From: Gelidibacter maritimus
Lineage (GTDB): Bacteria > Bacteroidota > Bacteroidia > Flavobacteriales > Flavobacteriaceae
Assembly (NCBI RefSeq): GCF_014062315.1
Contig: NZ_JACGLT010000018.1
Location: forward strand, 1-64,000
Length of the DNA stretch: 64,000 nt
Direction of reading: 5' to 3'
Positions within the stretch are counted from its first letter, which is position 1; the number at the start of each line of letters is the position of its first letter. Below the pieces are notes generated by a model that was given only the letters and a program-made list of their open reading frames with translations, was not told where the DNA came from and searched no databases. Below are positions 1 to 7,979 of this stretch, in pieces. A program made the translations under genes and the position numbers.

Positions 1-2
1 CA

Positions 3-1860
3 ATCGAGTAGACGGGTGACGACCTAACGGTCGCCACTGCGCCTCTCACACCACCGTACGTACGGGTCTCGTATACGGCGGTTCACCAGATTAAAGTTTG
101 CGCTCTATCGATGTAATCTCCTAGCGGTTTATAGCCTTTTCGTTTGAGTCTGGAGATGGTTACGGTAGTTTTTAAAATAGGGCTTTGGGCTGTTGCCCAT
201 CCTCCCATTCGGGTTCTACTCCAAGCATACGCTTGCCCTTGCTCTATCCCCAATCTAATAAGGTTTTTACGTTTACGTTCCAGCTTTTTCCAATCGTGCC
301 AAATACAATATCGCAATCGGTTTCTTAACCAAGCATCTAGCTTTTTAAGTTTAGCATAACTCTGGGTCAGCCGATAGTTGTTAATCCATCCCCGACAGAC
401 TTCATTGAGCCGTCCAAGCCGTTCTAACAGCGATATAGGCCTGGTCTTCTGCGTAATACGCTTTAACGTGCGTTTAAACTTGCCCCAACTCTTTTGTGAT
501 ACAACTAATTGATACTGCCCTTTTGTTCCCTTTTTGTAGACAGGTACAAAACCGTGTCCAAGCAGTTCGAAATGTACAGGTCTGCGAATTCCGCTCTTGG
601 CTTTGTTAATAGGCAACCTGAGTGCATCCCTTAAAAAGATATACAGCTCATTACCTATCCTTTTTGCCTCGCTCTTGCTCCTAGTGTAAACACTAAAATC
701 ATCCGCATAGCGAACATAGAGCAGTCCTTTCGACTCCATATGCTTATCCAGTACATCTAACAAAATATTAGATAGTAATGGACTCAAAGGGCTTCCCTGC
801 GGTATTCCCTTTCGGCGTTTCTCGAGCCGTCCATTGATACGTATGGGCGCTCGTAGCCATTTTCGGATTAGACGCAAGGTAGTTGGGCATTTTACCTTAT
901 TGTAAATAAGTTGCAGTAATCGCATATGGTCTACCTCGTCAAAGAACCCTTGTAAATCAATATCTACAATGTCCTGATATCCAGTATTGATATACTGCTG
1001 GGCTTGTAGTACTGCTTTGTGCAGGTTCTTATTGGGGCGGAAACCATAGCTGAGCGGTTCAAATTCATATTCGAACTCAACCATCAACTGTTGGTTTACC
1101 GATTGTTGTAGCCATCGATCCACTACTGTTGGAATCCCTAAAAGTCTGGTCTTACCCATACCTTTTGGAATGGAAACCCCTAAAATCGGGTCTGGTACAT
1201 AGCGGTGTGTGCGTATAGAAGATAGTAGGTCGTCACGGTGTTCTGCTATGTAAGCAGCCAATTCCGTTGTCTTCATACCATCTACTCCGCACCCTCCCTT
1301 ATTGCGCTCAACTTTACGTTGCGCCTTATAAAGATTCTTTGCTTCTAATACCTTTTCAATCATAGGGTCAGTAAAATGTAAATACTCCTGTTGGTCTAAG
1401 ATGGGGCTAGCTAGGCTTCCCAATCAAATTCCAACATAATCTAATGTTCAGTCCTTCCTTATCTGTGAGACTTCTGTGGTTTGTTTTCACAGCTCGTTTC
1501 CTATAAGTACTATGACCTCTGCTGACTTCTCCATTATGCCAACACGTGGCTATGGAGACCTCCCCAGGTAAGAACATCTTCTTTCACTCAATCCCTGCCG
1601 TATCTACATATTTACCCTTTTGATAATCGTTGGGCGTTACAATGATGTGCTTGCTTACCCAGGTAAATATGCCTCTGTATACGGTTCCTGTTCGTCAGTA
1701 CCGAGTTTTGTAGTCTCGCTTTCTTCAGACATAACCTCACGGTTACCGCCCTTGCGACTTACTAATGCTTCCAGAAGTTACTCCAGCGCATAAGGGACTT
1801 GCACCCTCTAAATTAATATCTTACTTTGCAGTAAGGTAAAGATGCCCATACTGGGCACAC
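3..1860 (-). ncRNA. Group II intron RNA (bacterial class C-like), apparently complete
   Basis: Read on the minus strand, the element opens at about 1860 with GTGTGCCCAGTATGGGC, which matches the usual group II 5' end (GTGYGCCCAGCATGGG). It then carries a GGGTGCAAGTCCC-like segment. It ends with a domain V hairpin (about 51-82, arms around CCGTACGTACGG and its partner CCGCCGTATAC) and a domain VI hairpin (16-37, GTGACGACC against GGTCGCCAC with a TAAC loop). The last bases read CTACTCGAT, a common group II 3' terminus, which places the 3' splice site about 2 bases from the window edge. A maturase ORF lies in domain IV. The exact splice sites are inferred, not tested. Length of about 1.86 kb suits a class C intron. 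Confidence 0.85.
83..1423 (-). CDS. ltrA: Group II intron reverse transcriptase/maturase
   Basis: Intron-encoded protein of 446 residues that splices its host intron and copies it into DNA at new sites. It shows the RT fingers/palm order: an NKGGCGVDGM segment near residue 41, FGFRP-like SYGFRPNKN near 125, DIDLQGFFDEVDH near 155, GIPQGSPLSPLLSN near 208, and the catalytic YADD at residues 239-242. The C-terminal maturase region has RYCIWHDWKK and a WATAQSPIL motif, both typical of class C group II proteins. There is no recognisable DNA-binding/HNH endonuclease extension, also as in class C. The start is uncertain: Met1, or Met21 (MIEKVLEAKN), which is closer to the usual N-terminus. It appears intact and sits inside domain IV of the intron. 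Confidence 0.93.
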   Translation of the reverse strand: MGSLASPILDQQEYLHFTDPMIEKVLEAKNLYKAQRKVERNKGGCGVDGMKTTELAAYIAEHRDDLLSSIRTHRYVPDPILGVSIPKGMGKTRLLGIPTVVDRWLQQSVNQQLMVEFEYEFEPLSYGFRPNKNLHKAVLQAQQYINTGYQDIVDIDLQGFFDEVDHMRLLQLIYNKVKCPTTLRLIRKWLRAPIRINGRLEKRRKGIPQGSPLSPLLSNILLDVLDKHMESKGLLYVRYADDFSVYTRSKSEAKRIGNELYIFLRDALRLPINKAKSGIRRPVHFELLGHGFVPVYKKGTKGQYQLVVSQKSWGKFKRTLKRITQKTRPISLLERLGRLNEVCRGWINNYRLTQSYAKLKKLDAWLRNRLRYCIWHDWKKLERKRKNLIRLGIEQGQAYAWSRTRMGGWATAQSPILKTTVTISRLKRKGYKPLGDYIDRAQTLIW

Positions 1861-1990
1861 ACACCGTATAACCGCAATTACGGCGGATTCGACTGCGTCC
1901 GAATCCACGTGTAATTGCTAAAGTCAGTGACAAACCAAAAATTAAGGCAAATCATCCCGTAACTGCGGTTATACCAAACGTTAGCCACAA
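1861..1990. repeat. Palindromic cassette-boundary element, copy A (attC-like fold)
   Basis: About 130 bp with near-perfect outer arms GTATAACCGCAATTACG (left, about 1865-1881) and CGTAACTGCGGTTATAC (right), plus an inner hairpin GGATTCG/CGAATCC. The right end reads GTTAGCCA at 1980-1987, and its reverse complement TGGCTAAC occurs at 2720-2727 just after the toxin gene, so the toxin-antitoxin pair is bracketed by inverted core sequences. The layout resembles integron attC sites (GTTRRRY/RYYYAAC) but the cores are not canonical and no integrase is visible. The group II intron abuts its left end. A similar but sequence-diverged element lies at 48520-48669. Confidence 0.6.
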
Positions 1991-2016
1991 GCAAATAAAT
2001 CGAGAACTAATTAAAC

Positions 2017-2046
2017 TTACGTAATAATTCAATAAATTTGTACGTA
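2017..2046 (+). promoter_or_regulatory. Promoter and probable antitoxin operator of the PIN toxin-antitoxin operon
   Basis: A TAAATTTG sequence at 2033-2040 matches the Bacteroidota -7 box TAnnTTTG and ends 17 bp before the antitoxin ATG. The palindromic word TACGTA occurs on both sides (2018-2023 and 2041-2046, 23 bp apart), flanking the -7 box. Ribbon-helix-helix antitoxins usually bind such paired half-sites and repress their own operon. The operator role is inferred. Confidence 0.6.
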
Positions 2047-2057
2047 AAACAATTGTA

Positions 2058-2303
2058 ATGGATAAAAAATTGACATTAAGCCTAGACAAAGCAATTATCG
2101 AAAGTGCAAAGAATTATGCTAAATCGAACAACATTAGCTTGTCAAAACTTATCGAATCTTATTTGACAACGCTCACTGAACGGAAAAGAAATTCAACGGA
2201 AATCACACCTCTTGTTGAAAGTTTAAGTGGAGTAATTAATCTTGATGATGATTTTGACGTGAAAGATGCTTATACTGATTACCTAATTGAAAAATACAAA
2301 TGA
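2058..2303 (+). CDS. DUF6364-type ribbon-helix-helix antitoxin
   Basis: Small 81-residue protein that pairs with the PIN-domain toxin immediately downstream. The N-terminal half (about residues 2-45) has the beta-strand KLTLSLDK followed by two helices typical of ribbon-helix-helix DNA-binding antitoxins, with an NNISLSKLIESYL segment. The acidic C-terminal tail (about 55-81, LDDDFDVKDAYTDYL) would be the toxin-neutralising part. Its stop overlaps the toxin start in an ATGA arrangement, so translation is coupled. It likely represses its own promoter through the TACGTA repeats. The family call rests on recall of similar Bacteroidota proteins; the RHH fold and operon position are the firmer evidence. 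Confidence 0.8.
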   Translation: MDKKLTLSLDKAIIESAKNYAKSNNISLSKLIESYLTTLTERKRNSTEITPLVESLSGVINLDDDFDVKDAYTDYLIEKYK

Positions 2304-2713
2304 GCAGATTATTAATTGACACAAACATAGTAATAGATTTACTTTCAAAAAGAGATAAATTTTATGATGAAGCTGCCGATTTATTTTCTCGTGCGGACAA
2401 AAAAGAATTGGAACTGACTATTTCATCTTTAACATTTGCAAACACGAATTATATTCTTTCAAAACTCAAATCAGCAAAAGAAGCGAGAAAAATATTGAGG
2501 AAGCTTAAAGTGCTTGTTGAATTATTAAGTTTAGATAACAAAATAACTGAATTAGCTTTGAGTGATAATGATTTTCCAGATTTTGAAGATGGTCTTCAAT
2601 ATTACTCTGCAATCGAAAATCAAATAGACGTAATTATTACACGAAATAAAAAAGATTTTAAGAACTCAAAAATTCCTATTTTGACTGCGAAAGAATTTTT
2701 AGCTCGAAAATAA
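2300..2713 (+). CDS. PIN-domain ribonuclease toxin (VapC-like)
   Basis: Protein of 137 residues with the PIN nuclease layout. It has an N-terminal LLIDTNIVIDLL strand with catalytic Asp7, the acidic cluster DFEDGLQYYSA (Glu96, Asp97), and the ITRNKKDF motif with Asp119. PIN toxins cleave tRNA or rRNA when freed from their antitoxin. The middle acidic position, usually Glu in VapC proteins, reads SSLTFANTNYIL here, which is normal for the PIN_3-like subgroup common in Bacteroidota. The start codon overlaps the antitoxin stop. Together with the upstream gene it forms a self-contained stabilisation cassette bracketed by inverted GTTAGCCA/TGGCTAAC sequences. Confidence 0.88.
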   Translation: MSRLLIDTNIVIDLLSKRDKFYDEAADLFSRADKKELELTISSLTFANTNYILSKLKSAKEARKILRKLKVLVELLSLDNKITELALSDNDFPDFEDGLQYYSAIENQIDVIITRNKKDFKNSKIPILTAKEFLARK

Positions 2714-2871
2714 TGCCAGTGGCTAACAAAGAACTGCGATAAAAAACAAGTCTTTTCTTCCTTATATTTTAACCATAAAAATCCTGGCATTGCTGAAATG
2801 GAACAAATCTCCTACGGTCGATATGTTTCCAGTCCAACAAGCAAACACCATGTTCATAATATTAATTTTAA

Positions 2872-3309
2872 CTATTGCAGTTTCAGAACCGATACATGCT
2901 CTGGATCGTACGGATTTCCTGAATTAGCAATCGCAAAACACTGCGTGAGCAATTTATTGGACACCGCAATAAGTGCCAGTTTCTTGCTTTTCCTCTTATC
3001 TATAAGCCGCTGGTAAAGTTCACGGCAGGTCCTGTTGTGCTTACAGGCATTGAATGCGCAAAGGAACAGCAGGTTGCGAAGTTTCTTATTGCCAACCTTA
3101 CTGATCCTGCTACGACCGCGCACACTGCTTCCTGACTCGCGAATTGTAGGTGTAATGCCTACATAACTGCACAGCTGACCGGCAGTCTCAAATTTGGAAA
3201 ACCCATTGGTCACTATGTAGACTTCCCCAAAAATAATAGCCGAGATAGTTGTAAATTCAAGGGTTGTAGCCCGCTTCAACTTTCTTGTAAATTGACAGGA
3301 AAGTGCCAC
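2872..3309 (-). pseudogene. IS110-family transposase, C-terminal remnant
   Basis: Open frame of 145 residues matching the C-terminal transposase_20 domain of IS110/IS902 proteins. It contains GQLCSYVGITPTIRESGSS, an RSRISKVGNKKLRNLLF segment, and the usual ending with ANSGNPYDPEH. Intact family members are about 320-400 residues with an N-terminal DEDD catalytic domain; that half is missing and no continuation is seen upstream (minus strand) between 3310 and 3411. The first residues look like a degraded 'GIGxxTA' helix-hairpin-helix. It lies between two toxin-antitoxin operons and is surely inactive as a transposase. The flanks (2728-2871) may retain the IS end but no clear terminus was seen. 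Confidence 0.85.
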
Positions 3310-3411
3310 GCAATCGGCTACTATTCTTATACTAAACGTCGTACTTCATTTAAGAGCTACTTTCTGAAAAACCGAAAATTCCTGTTTTAAATCACAAAAT
3401 TTAATACATTT

Positions 3412-3738
3412 TTGTATCTAAACGGATACACTTTATTTGATTATTACCAAAAGACAACTGAATTTGATAAGTGGATTAGAAAGCTCAAAGACATACGAGC
3501 GAAATCTAAAATACTATTCCGCATTCAGAAACTCGAAACCGATAAACATTTTGGAGATTGCAAGCCTGTTGGAGATGGAATTAGCGAAATGCGAATCAGT
3601 TATGCAAAAGGTTATCGAGTGTATTTTAAGGAAAAAGACAGCAAAATCGTTATTCTTTTAATTGGTGGAGATAAGTTAAATCAACAAAAGGACATCGAGA
3701 AAGCGAAGAAAATTTGGAACAGAATAAAAAATGATTGA
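3412..3738 (+). CDS. RelE/HigB-like toxin (HI1419 type), start codon unclear
   Basis: Toxin of the phage-derived Gp49-like / RelE-ParE superfamily, thought to act as a ribosome-dependent mRNA nuclease. From about residue 15 it follows the family closely: TTEFDKWIRKLKDIRAKSKI, then FGDCKPVGDGISEMRI, SYAKGYRVYF, and the terminal IVILLIGGDKLNQQKDI. Length suits the family (about 100). No in-frame ATG precedes the homology; the frame opens with TTG at 3412 inside an inverted repeat. The true start may be non-canonical or lost by a small indel. It overlaps the antitoxin start by 8 bp, toxin first as in HigBA operons. Confidence 0.82.
   Translation: MYLNGYTLFDYYQKTTEFDKWIRKLKDIRAKSKILFRIQKLETDKHFGDCKPVGDGISEMRISYAKGYRVYFKEKDSKIVILLIGGDKLNQQKDIEKAKKIWNRIKND
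3413..3430 (+). promoter_or_regulatory. Inverted repeat, probable HigA-type operator
   Basis: TGTATC-TAAACG-GATACA is a perfect 6+6 bp inverted repeat just ahead of the RelE/HigB-like toxin homology. This is the position expected for an operator of the HTH antitoxin in a toxin-first operon. It overlaps the only in-frame non-ATG start of the toxin frame. Function is inferred. Confidence 0.5.
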
Positions 3739-4024
3739 TATGGCAACTACAAAATTTGATATTGCGGACTATTTGGACAGCGAAGAAATGTTTGCTGAAT
3801 ATCTTAACACAGTTCTCGAAGATGGAGAAAGTTCTGATTTGATTGTGGCAATTGGACATATTGCAAAGGCAATCGGAATGACTAAAATTGCGGAGAAAAC
3901 TGGAATGAGCAGACCGAGTCTTTACAAAGCATTATCTGATGGAGCAAAACCACAATTTGGAACGATAATGAAAGTGCTGAAAGCTATTGGCGGACAAATA
4001 AGTGTGAAACCAATGTCAGCGTAA
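3731..4024 (+). CDS. HTH antitoxin (HigA-like, COG3636 type)
   Basis: Protein of 97 residues (94 if the second ATG at 3740 is used) partnered with the toxin it overlaps. The N-terminus FDIADYLDSEEMFAEYLN is typical of 'addiction module antidote' proteins, and the second half contains an XRE-like helix-turn-helix (IAKAIGMTKIAEKTGMSRPS, about residues 43-62) followed by LYKALSDGAKPQFGTIMKVLKAIG. It should neutralise the toxin by direct binding and repress the operon through the upstream inverted repeat. The second ATG gives the family's usual N-terminus (MATTKFD). The operon ends within a few bases of a truncated cassette-like element. Confidence 0.88.
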   Translation: MIDMATTKFDIADYLDSEEMFAEYLNTVLEDGESSDLIVAIGHIAKAIGMTKIAEKTGMSRPSLYKALSDGAKPQFGTIMKVLKAIGGQISVKPMSA

Positions 4025-4030
4025 AAAACG

Positions 4031-4062
4031 CACCACAAGCCGTGTATAAGCTATGGCTTGGT
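4031..4062. repeat. Truncated left end of a cassette-like palindromic element (copy B)
   Basis: Immediately after the antitoxin stop the sequence CACAAGCCGTGTATAAGC followed by TATGGCTTGG resembles the left end of the element at 48520 (ACAAGATGTGTATAAG then TAATGGCTTAC). No matching right arm (ATACACGG-type) is found downstream, so only one half appears to survive. Confidence 0.4.
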
Positions 4063-4632
4063 CTGTCATCACTTGGAAAATCCTACAAATTTCCCCAAGT
4101 TAGTTTATATTTGGAGAGGTTCGTGCTAAAACACGCCGCAGCTCATATTGACAAACTGATTGAACTTGCGATTGATCAATTGTGATTAATATTTATTTCC
4201 TCACATATTTGGTGCTATATAATCTTATGGGAAAAATACCGCTAAACGTTTAAAATCTCGAAATAACTATATGGCATTATATATGGCATTAACAGTGGCA
4301 TGTCTTACCTACATTGAAAACCCAACAAGCTTATATCTCTATATTTTATTTTAGACGCCATTAAAAGAATGATGTGTTCTCTGGGGCAATAATCAAAAAA
4401 CTTTGGGCGTCCGCGAGCTATAAATAATGAACTGTACTACCGATCAAGACAAGCCTCAAAGCATCAAAACCCACTGATTTGAATAAAACACCTATTGAAA
4501 AATCACCAATAATCAGATTTTACATTTGTTTGTTCTATTTTTAGTAAGTTAGCTCCTTGTGCGCAAAAAGCTCTCAAATCTCAACCTTATCTACAATACC
4601 TATGACCTAACTAAAAAACCAACCAATCAACT
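4063..4632. other. Gene-poor stretch between the island and the BASS transporter
   Basis: About 570 bp without a credible gene. The left part probably holds decayed island DNA (no ORF, no clear repeat partner). The right part contains the promoter of the BASS gene at 4521-4528. Nothing else could be supported. Confidence 0.6.
4495..4528 (+). promoter_or_regulatory. Promoter of the BASS transporter gene
   Basis: TACATTTG at 4521-4528 matches the Bacteroidota -7 box, with a TTG about 23 bp upstream (4495-4497) as a possible -33 element. The gene start is about 105 bp downstream. Confidence 0.45.
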
Positions 4633-5517
4633 ATGACCGTAGCCGAAATCATAAGTAACATATTCTTACCAATATCTCTTGCCATCATAATGTTGGGCAT
4701 GGGAATGACTTTAATTCTTTCAGATTTCACAAGAATTCTTAGAAACCCAAAATCCATTTTAATCGGCCTTACCAATCAACTTTTAGTGTTGCCTATTATT
4801 GGTTTTTCATTAGCTATAGCTTTTGATTTAAACCCGATAATGGCTGTTGGATTAATGATTCTATCTACATGTCCTGGGGGCGCTACCAGCAATTTAATCA
4901 CGCAGGTATGCAGAGGAAACATTGCATTATCGGTGACCTTAACCGCCATCTCAAGTATTATTTGTGTTTTTACAATTCCTTTTATTTTAACTTTTGCTTT
5001 AGACTATTTTGGTACTGATACTGGTGTCGCCATCAAATTACCCATTGTAAATACAATCATTCAGATTATGGGAATTACCATTATCCCTATTTCAATTGGC
5101 ATGTTTATTCGAAGATTGAATCCTAATTTTGCCAGACGAATGGAAAAACCAATGCGTACTGCTTCAACTGTTATTTTTATTGTGGTTTTTATTGCCGTAT
5201 TGGCTGCAAATTATAACATCTTGGGCACAGCCATGATAGAAGTTGGAGTGCCCACTTTATTATTAAATATCCTTACGATGGGATTGGGTTATCTAACGGC
5301 GCGATTATTTAAGTTGAATTTAAAAAATGCCATTTCAATTACCGTGGAGAGCGGAATACAGAACGGCACCTTGGCCATAGTGATTGCCACCACCATATTA
5401 AATAACTTTGAGATGAGCATCCCTACTGCCGCTTATGCCATATGGATGTTCATAACAGGAGGCATTTTGATGTGGCTATTTGGAAACAGACCTGAAATGG
5501 AGTCTGAGGCGGTTTAA
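4633..5517 (+). CDS. Bile acid:sodium symporter family (BASS) transporter
   Basis: Inner-membrane protein of 294 residues with nine to ten hydrophobic helices covering almost its whole length. The family signature is seen in MGMGMTLILSDF near residue 20, LVLPIIGFSLA near 55, and STCPGGATSNLITQ near 78, followed by the helix ALSVTLTAISSI. BASS proteins carry organic anions (bile-acid-like, 2-keto acids) with sodium; the substrate here cannot be read from sequence. It stands alone behind its own promoter. It is not the arsenite carrier ACR3, which shares the fold but has a different cysteine-containing motif, so it is unlikely to serve the ars genes 9 kb away. Confidence 0.88.
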   Translation: MTVAEIISNIFLPISLAIIMLGMGMTLILSDFTRILRNPKSILIGLTNQLLVLPIIGFSLAIAFDLNPIMAVGLMILSTCPGGATSNLITQVCRGNIALSVTLTAISSIICVFTIPFILTFALDYFGTDTGVAIKLPIVNTIIQIMGITIIPISIGMFIRRLNPNFARRMEKPMRTASTVIFIVVFIAVLAANYNILGTAMIEVGVPTLLLNILTMGLGYLTARLFKLNLKNAISITVESGIQNGTLAIVIATTILNNFEMSIPTAAYAIWMFITGGILMWLFGNRPEMESEAV

Positions 5518-5793
5518 TCTATTAAGATTTTCGGAGTTCTACATTCACAGACATACAAGCGCATTAGTTAAAAGTAAGACATCAATTCCAGAGTGGGACA
5601 ACTTGGATCAAAGCCAATGGCGAAGCGATATCATATCGACAAAAACTAATGAATTGCAGAATCTATAATCACCGATTTAAATCAAAATTCGTATTTTACC
5701 TAATCTAATTTTGAGCTTCTAACGGTCTGAAAAACAACAGTCATTTATCGATAATTTGACAAGCAGGATAATTATGATTATCTTGACTCTAAT

Positions 5794-7101
5794 ATGAATC
5801 AATTACTTATCACATACTTATCAGGAATTTTATTCTTGTTTGGCAGTATGTCTTGTTCAGCCCAAAATATGACAGAAAAAGCGATACCTCTTACAAACGA
5901 TACGAGTTTGGACAAGCTGATCTCAGCCGCAGCAGATAAGGAGTTGGTCTTATTGGGCGAAGCAAGTCATGGCACCCATGAATACTACTTATGGCGTGAT
6001 AAAATCAGTAGACGCTTAATAGCAGAGCAAGATTTTAGCTTTATTGCGGTAGAAGGCGATTTTGCCAGTCTGTACCATCTTAATCTCTATGTAAAAAATT
6101 TAGATGGCGCAGCAAATTCTGCTCGAGAAGTTCTGTTAAAGCTCCACAGGTGGCCAACTTGGATGTGGGCCAATGAAGAGGTCGTAGCGTTAGCCGAATG
6201 GCTCCGAAAGCATAACGACAAATTACCTCAAAATAAAAAAGTAGGCTTTTATGGAATGGATGTCTATGACGAATGGAATTCCAAAAAAGTGGTTTTGGAC
6301 CTACTCAAAACTACCCGCCAGGCTGCCTATGAATATGTGAAAGACCAATACAAGTGTTTTGAACCGCACAAAGGCGATAGTTGGAGCTATGCACATGCAG
6401 TAAATGCTGGCAAAGAGGCCTGCACTACTGCTACAAAAAATGTAGTTGAATATATTAAGAACAACCGAAATAGATTACAAGGACTTTCTGATGACGTTTA
6501 TTTCTATTTATTACAGAACACAATTGTCGTTCAGAATGCCGAGGAATTCTACAGAGAAAGTGTAAAGTCATCAGGACCCAGTTCATGGAATTCACGAGTG
6601 CATCATATGCATGGCACGGTCAAAGAACTCTTGGAGCTTTATGGAAAAGACGCCAAGGGTATTGTTTGGGCACACAATACGCATATTGGTGACGCGGAAT
6701 ATACAAGCATGCGAGGCGCTGGTCAAAAAAATATTGGTCAGCTTACGCGAAAAGGATTGGGTGACGCCAATGTGTTTTTGATCGGATTTACTACCTATGA
6801 GGGGAAAGTGATGGCAGGCGACAGCTGGGGTGCTCCTATGAAGGAAATGACCATTCCACCAGCTATTTCCAACAGTATTGAACACAAATTGAATCAAGTA
6901 GATCAAGATAGTTTTTATATAATCTTTGACGAAGAGGATCGAAAAGAAGAAAACCTTAAAACATTAGGAAATAGAGCTGTGGGCGTGGTTTATAATCCAC
7001 GAGGAGACAGAAGGCAATTTGTGCCTACCATCATTCCATTACGCTACGACGCTTTAGTATTTTTTAAAAAAACATCTGCGTTAAGGGTCTTGAAGAAGTA
7101 A
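5794..7101 (+). CDS. Erythromycin esterase-like protein, exported
   Basis: Protein of 435 residues of the erythromycin esterase/EreA-like fold (PF05139). A hydrophobic N-terminus ends in SMSCSAQ, consistent with a signal peptide (possibly a lipoprotein). The core carries the hallmark GEASHGTHEYYLWRDKI near residue 50, VEGDFASLY near 85, the aromatic WPTWMWANEEV stretch near 125, GFYGMDVYDEW near 150, and the distal VWAHNTHIGDA near 290 that holds the catalytic histidine. Enzymes of this type hydrolyse macrolide lactones or unrelated esters; many environmental members do not act on erythromycin. Single gene with no obvious operon partner. The family is confident, the substrate is not. Confidence 0.88.
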   Translation: MNQLLITYLSGILFLFGSMSCSAQNMTEKAIPLTNDTSLDKLISAAADKELVLLGEASHGTHEYYLWRDKISRRLIAEQDFSFIAVEGDFASLYHLNLYVKNLDGAANSAREVLLKLHRWPTWMWANEEVVALAEWLRKHNDKLPQNKKVGFYGMDVYDEWNSKKVVLDLLKTTRQAAYEYVKDQYKCFEPHKGDSWSYAHAVNAGKEACTTATKNVVEYIKNNRNRLQGLSDDVYFYLLQNTIVVQNAEEFYRESVKSSGPSSWNSRVHHMHGTVKELLELYGKDAKGIVWAHNTHIGDAEYTSMRGAGQKNIGQLTRKGLGDANVFLIGFTTYEGKVMAGDSWGAPMKEMTIPPAISNSIEHKLNQVDQDSFYIIFDEEDRKEENLKTLGNRAVGVVYNPRGDRRQFVPTIIPLRYDALVFFKKTSALRVLKK

Positions 7102-7193
7102 CTACTAATAGTCAGGTGTTTTTTGAATTTTATTTAGCCATTCATCCGTGTGGATAGCACATGTAACGGATTTATTGCGCCTTGCAGAAGATT

Positions 7194-7613
7194 TTACATC
7201 CATTTTTTAATCAAAGTTCCAACCGTATAGCCAAAAATTGCATGGGCTACAGTCCAATAAATCCAAGCCATAGCATCGTTTGCTGCTGGAGGTTGTTCAG
7301 ATAATGCCGTTAAAAAGAACAGTCCCCCTCCTCCTATGGTATAAACAAGAATATATGGCCATAGTGACTTTTGCCAGGTCCATGTTTTTAAAATATAAAA
7401 GAGCGCAATCACACTCACAATACAGGTTAAATAATGAAACAGCTGTCCAAAAAACCAAACCGGTTCCAAGTCTTTAATTACAGGAATATAATCAAAATTA
7501 AATAGGAGAACATAAGCCGTGTTACCCGTCAATTCAATTACTATTTTTAACACCAACATCAACACAAAGCCGGAAATTAAACCAATTGCAGTGAGTTTTA
7601 ATAGTTGTTTCAT
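7194..7613 (-). CDS. Small membrane protein of unknown function
   Basis: Protein of 139 residues with four predicted membrane helices (about 8-30, 55-75, 85-105, 118-135) joined by short loops. I do not recognise a named family. A GGGG run (TIGGGGLFFLTAL) and a final YTVGTLIKKWM are visible. It is transcribed convergently with the esterase gene, so it is its own unit. The clean membrane-protein pattern and ATG start support it as a real gene. Confidence 0.65.
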   Translation of the reverse strand: MKQLLKLTAIGLISGFVLMLVLKIVIELTGNTAYVLLFNFDYIPVIKDLEPVWFFGQLFHYLTCIVSVIALFYILKTWTWQKSLWPYILVYTIGGGGLFFLTALSEQPPAANDAMAWIYWTVAHAIFGYTVGTLIKKWM

Positions 7614-7979
7614 AAAGCCACCATATTTTAAGAATTGATTTTGAGAAAAGTAAAATTAGTATCAGCGTATTGAGACAATAGCAGTCGGCTGATTTTAGGC
7701 AGGTATTGGAAATATAGAATTTCAGATGCTTCTTCTGAAAGGTTAATAAAGAGATTTAACTTGGCTTCTAACATTTAAAATATCTTAGTACAAACGAAAA
7801 TACATTTTTATGGTTTTAAAAAATAATAAAACATCATTTTATATGGTTAAAAATCTCACAAAAACAAGTTCTAAAAATAGAACTTTATAGCTCCTATACC
7901 AGATTTTTTAGAAGTCTTAGTACTGTAAAGCATGTATTATAATGGTTATGTGTTAAATTAGATGCTCGCAATAAACAAC
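7614..7979. other. Intergenic region, divergent gene starts
   Basis: About 365 bp between two divergently transcribed genes. It is AT-rich and must hold both promoters, but no strong TAnnTTTG box, hairpin or repeat stood out. Confidence 0.5.

Noticed and set aside
144-359. Plus-strand ORF of 71 residues inside the intron
   Set aside because: It runs antisense to the intron reverse transcriptase and has no recognisable domain; it is a shadow frame.
1861-4062. Calling the left island an integron
   Set aside because: No integron integrase is present and core sequences are not canonical attC; only an attC-like fold is reported.
4633-5517. Reading the BASS transporter as the arsenite exporter ACR3 for the ars operon
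   Set aside because: Sequence motifs are of the bile-acid symporter branch and the gene is 9 kb from arsR with its own promoter.
6592-6906. Minus-strand ORF of 104 residues inside the esterase-like gene
   Set aside because: Antisense to a clearly conserved coding region, with no start context or domain of its own.
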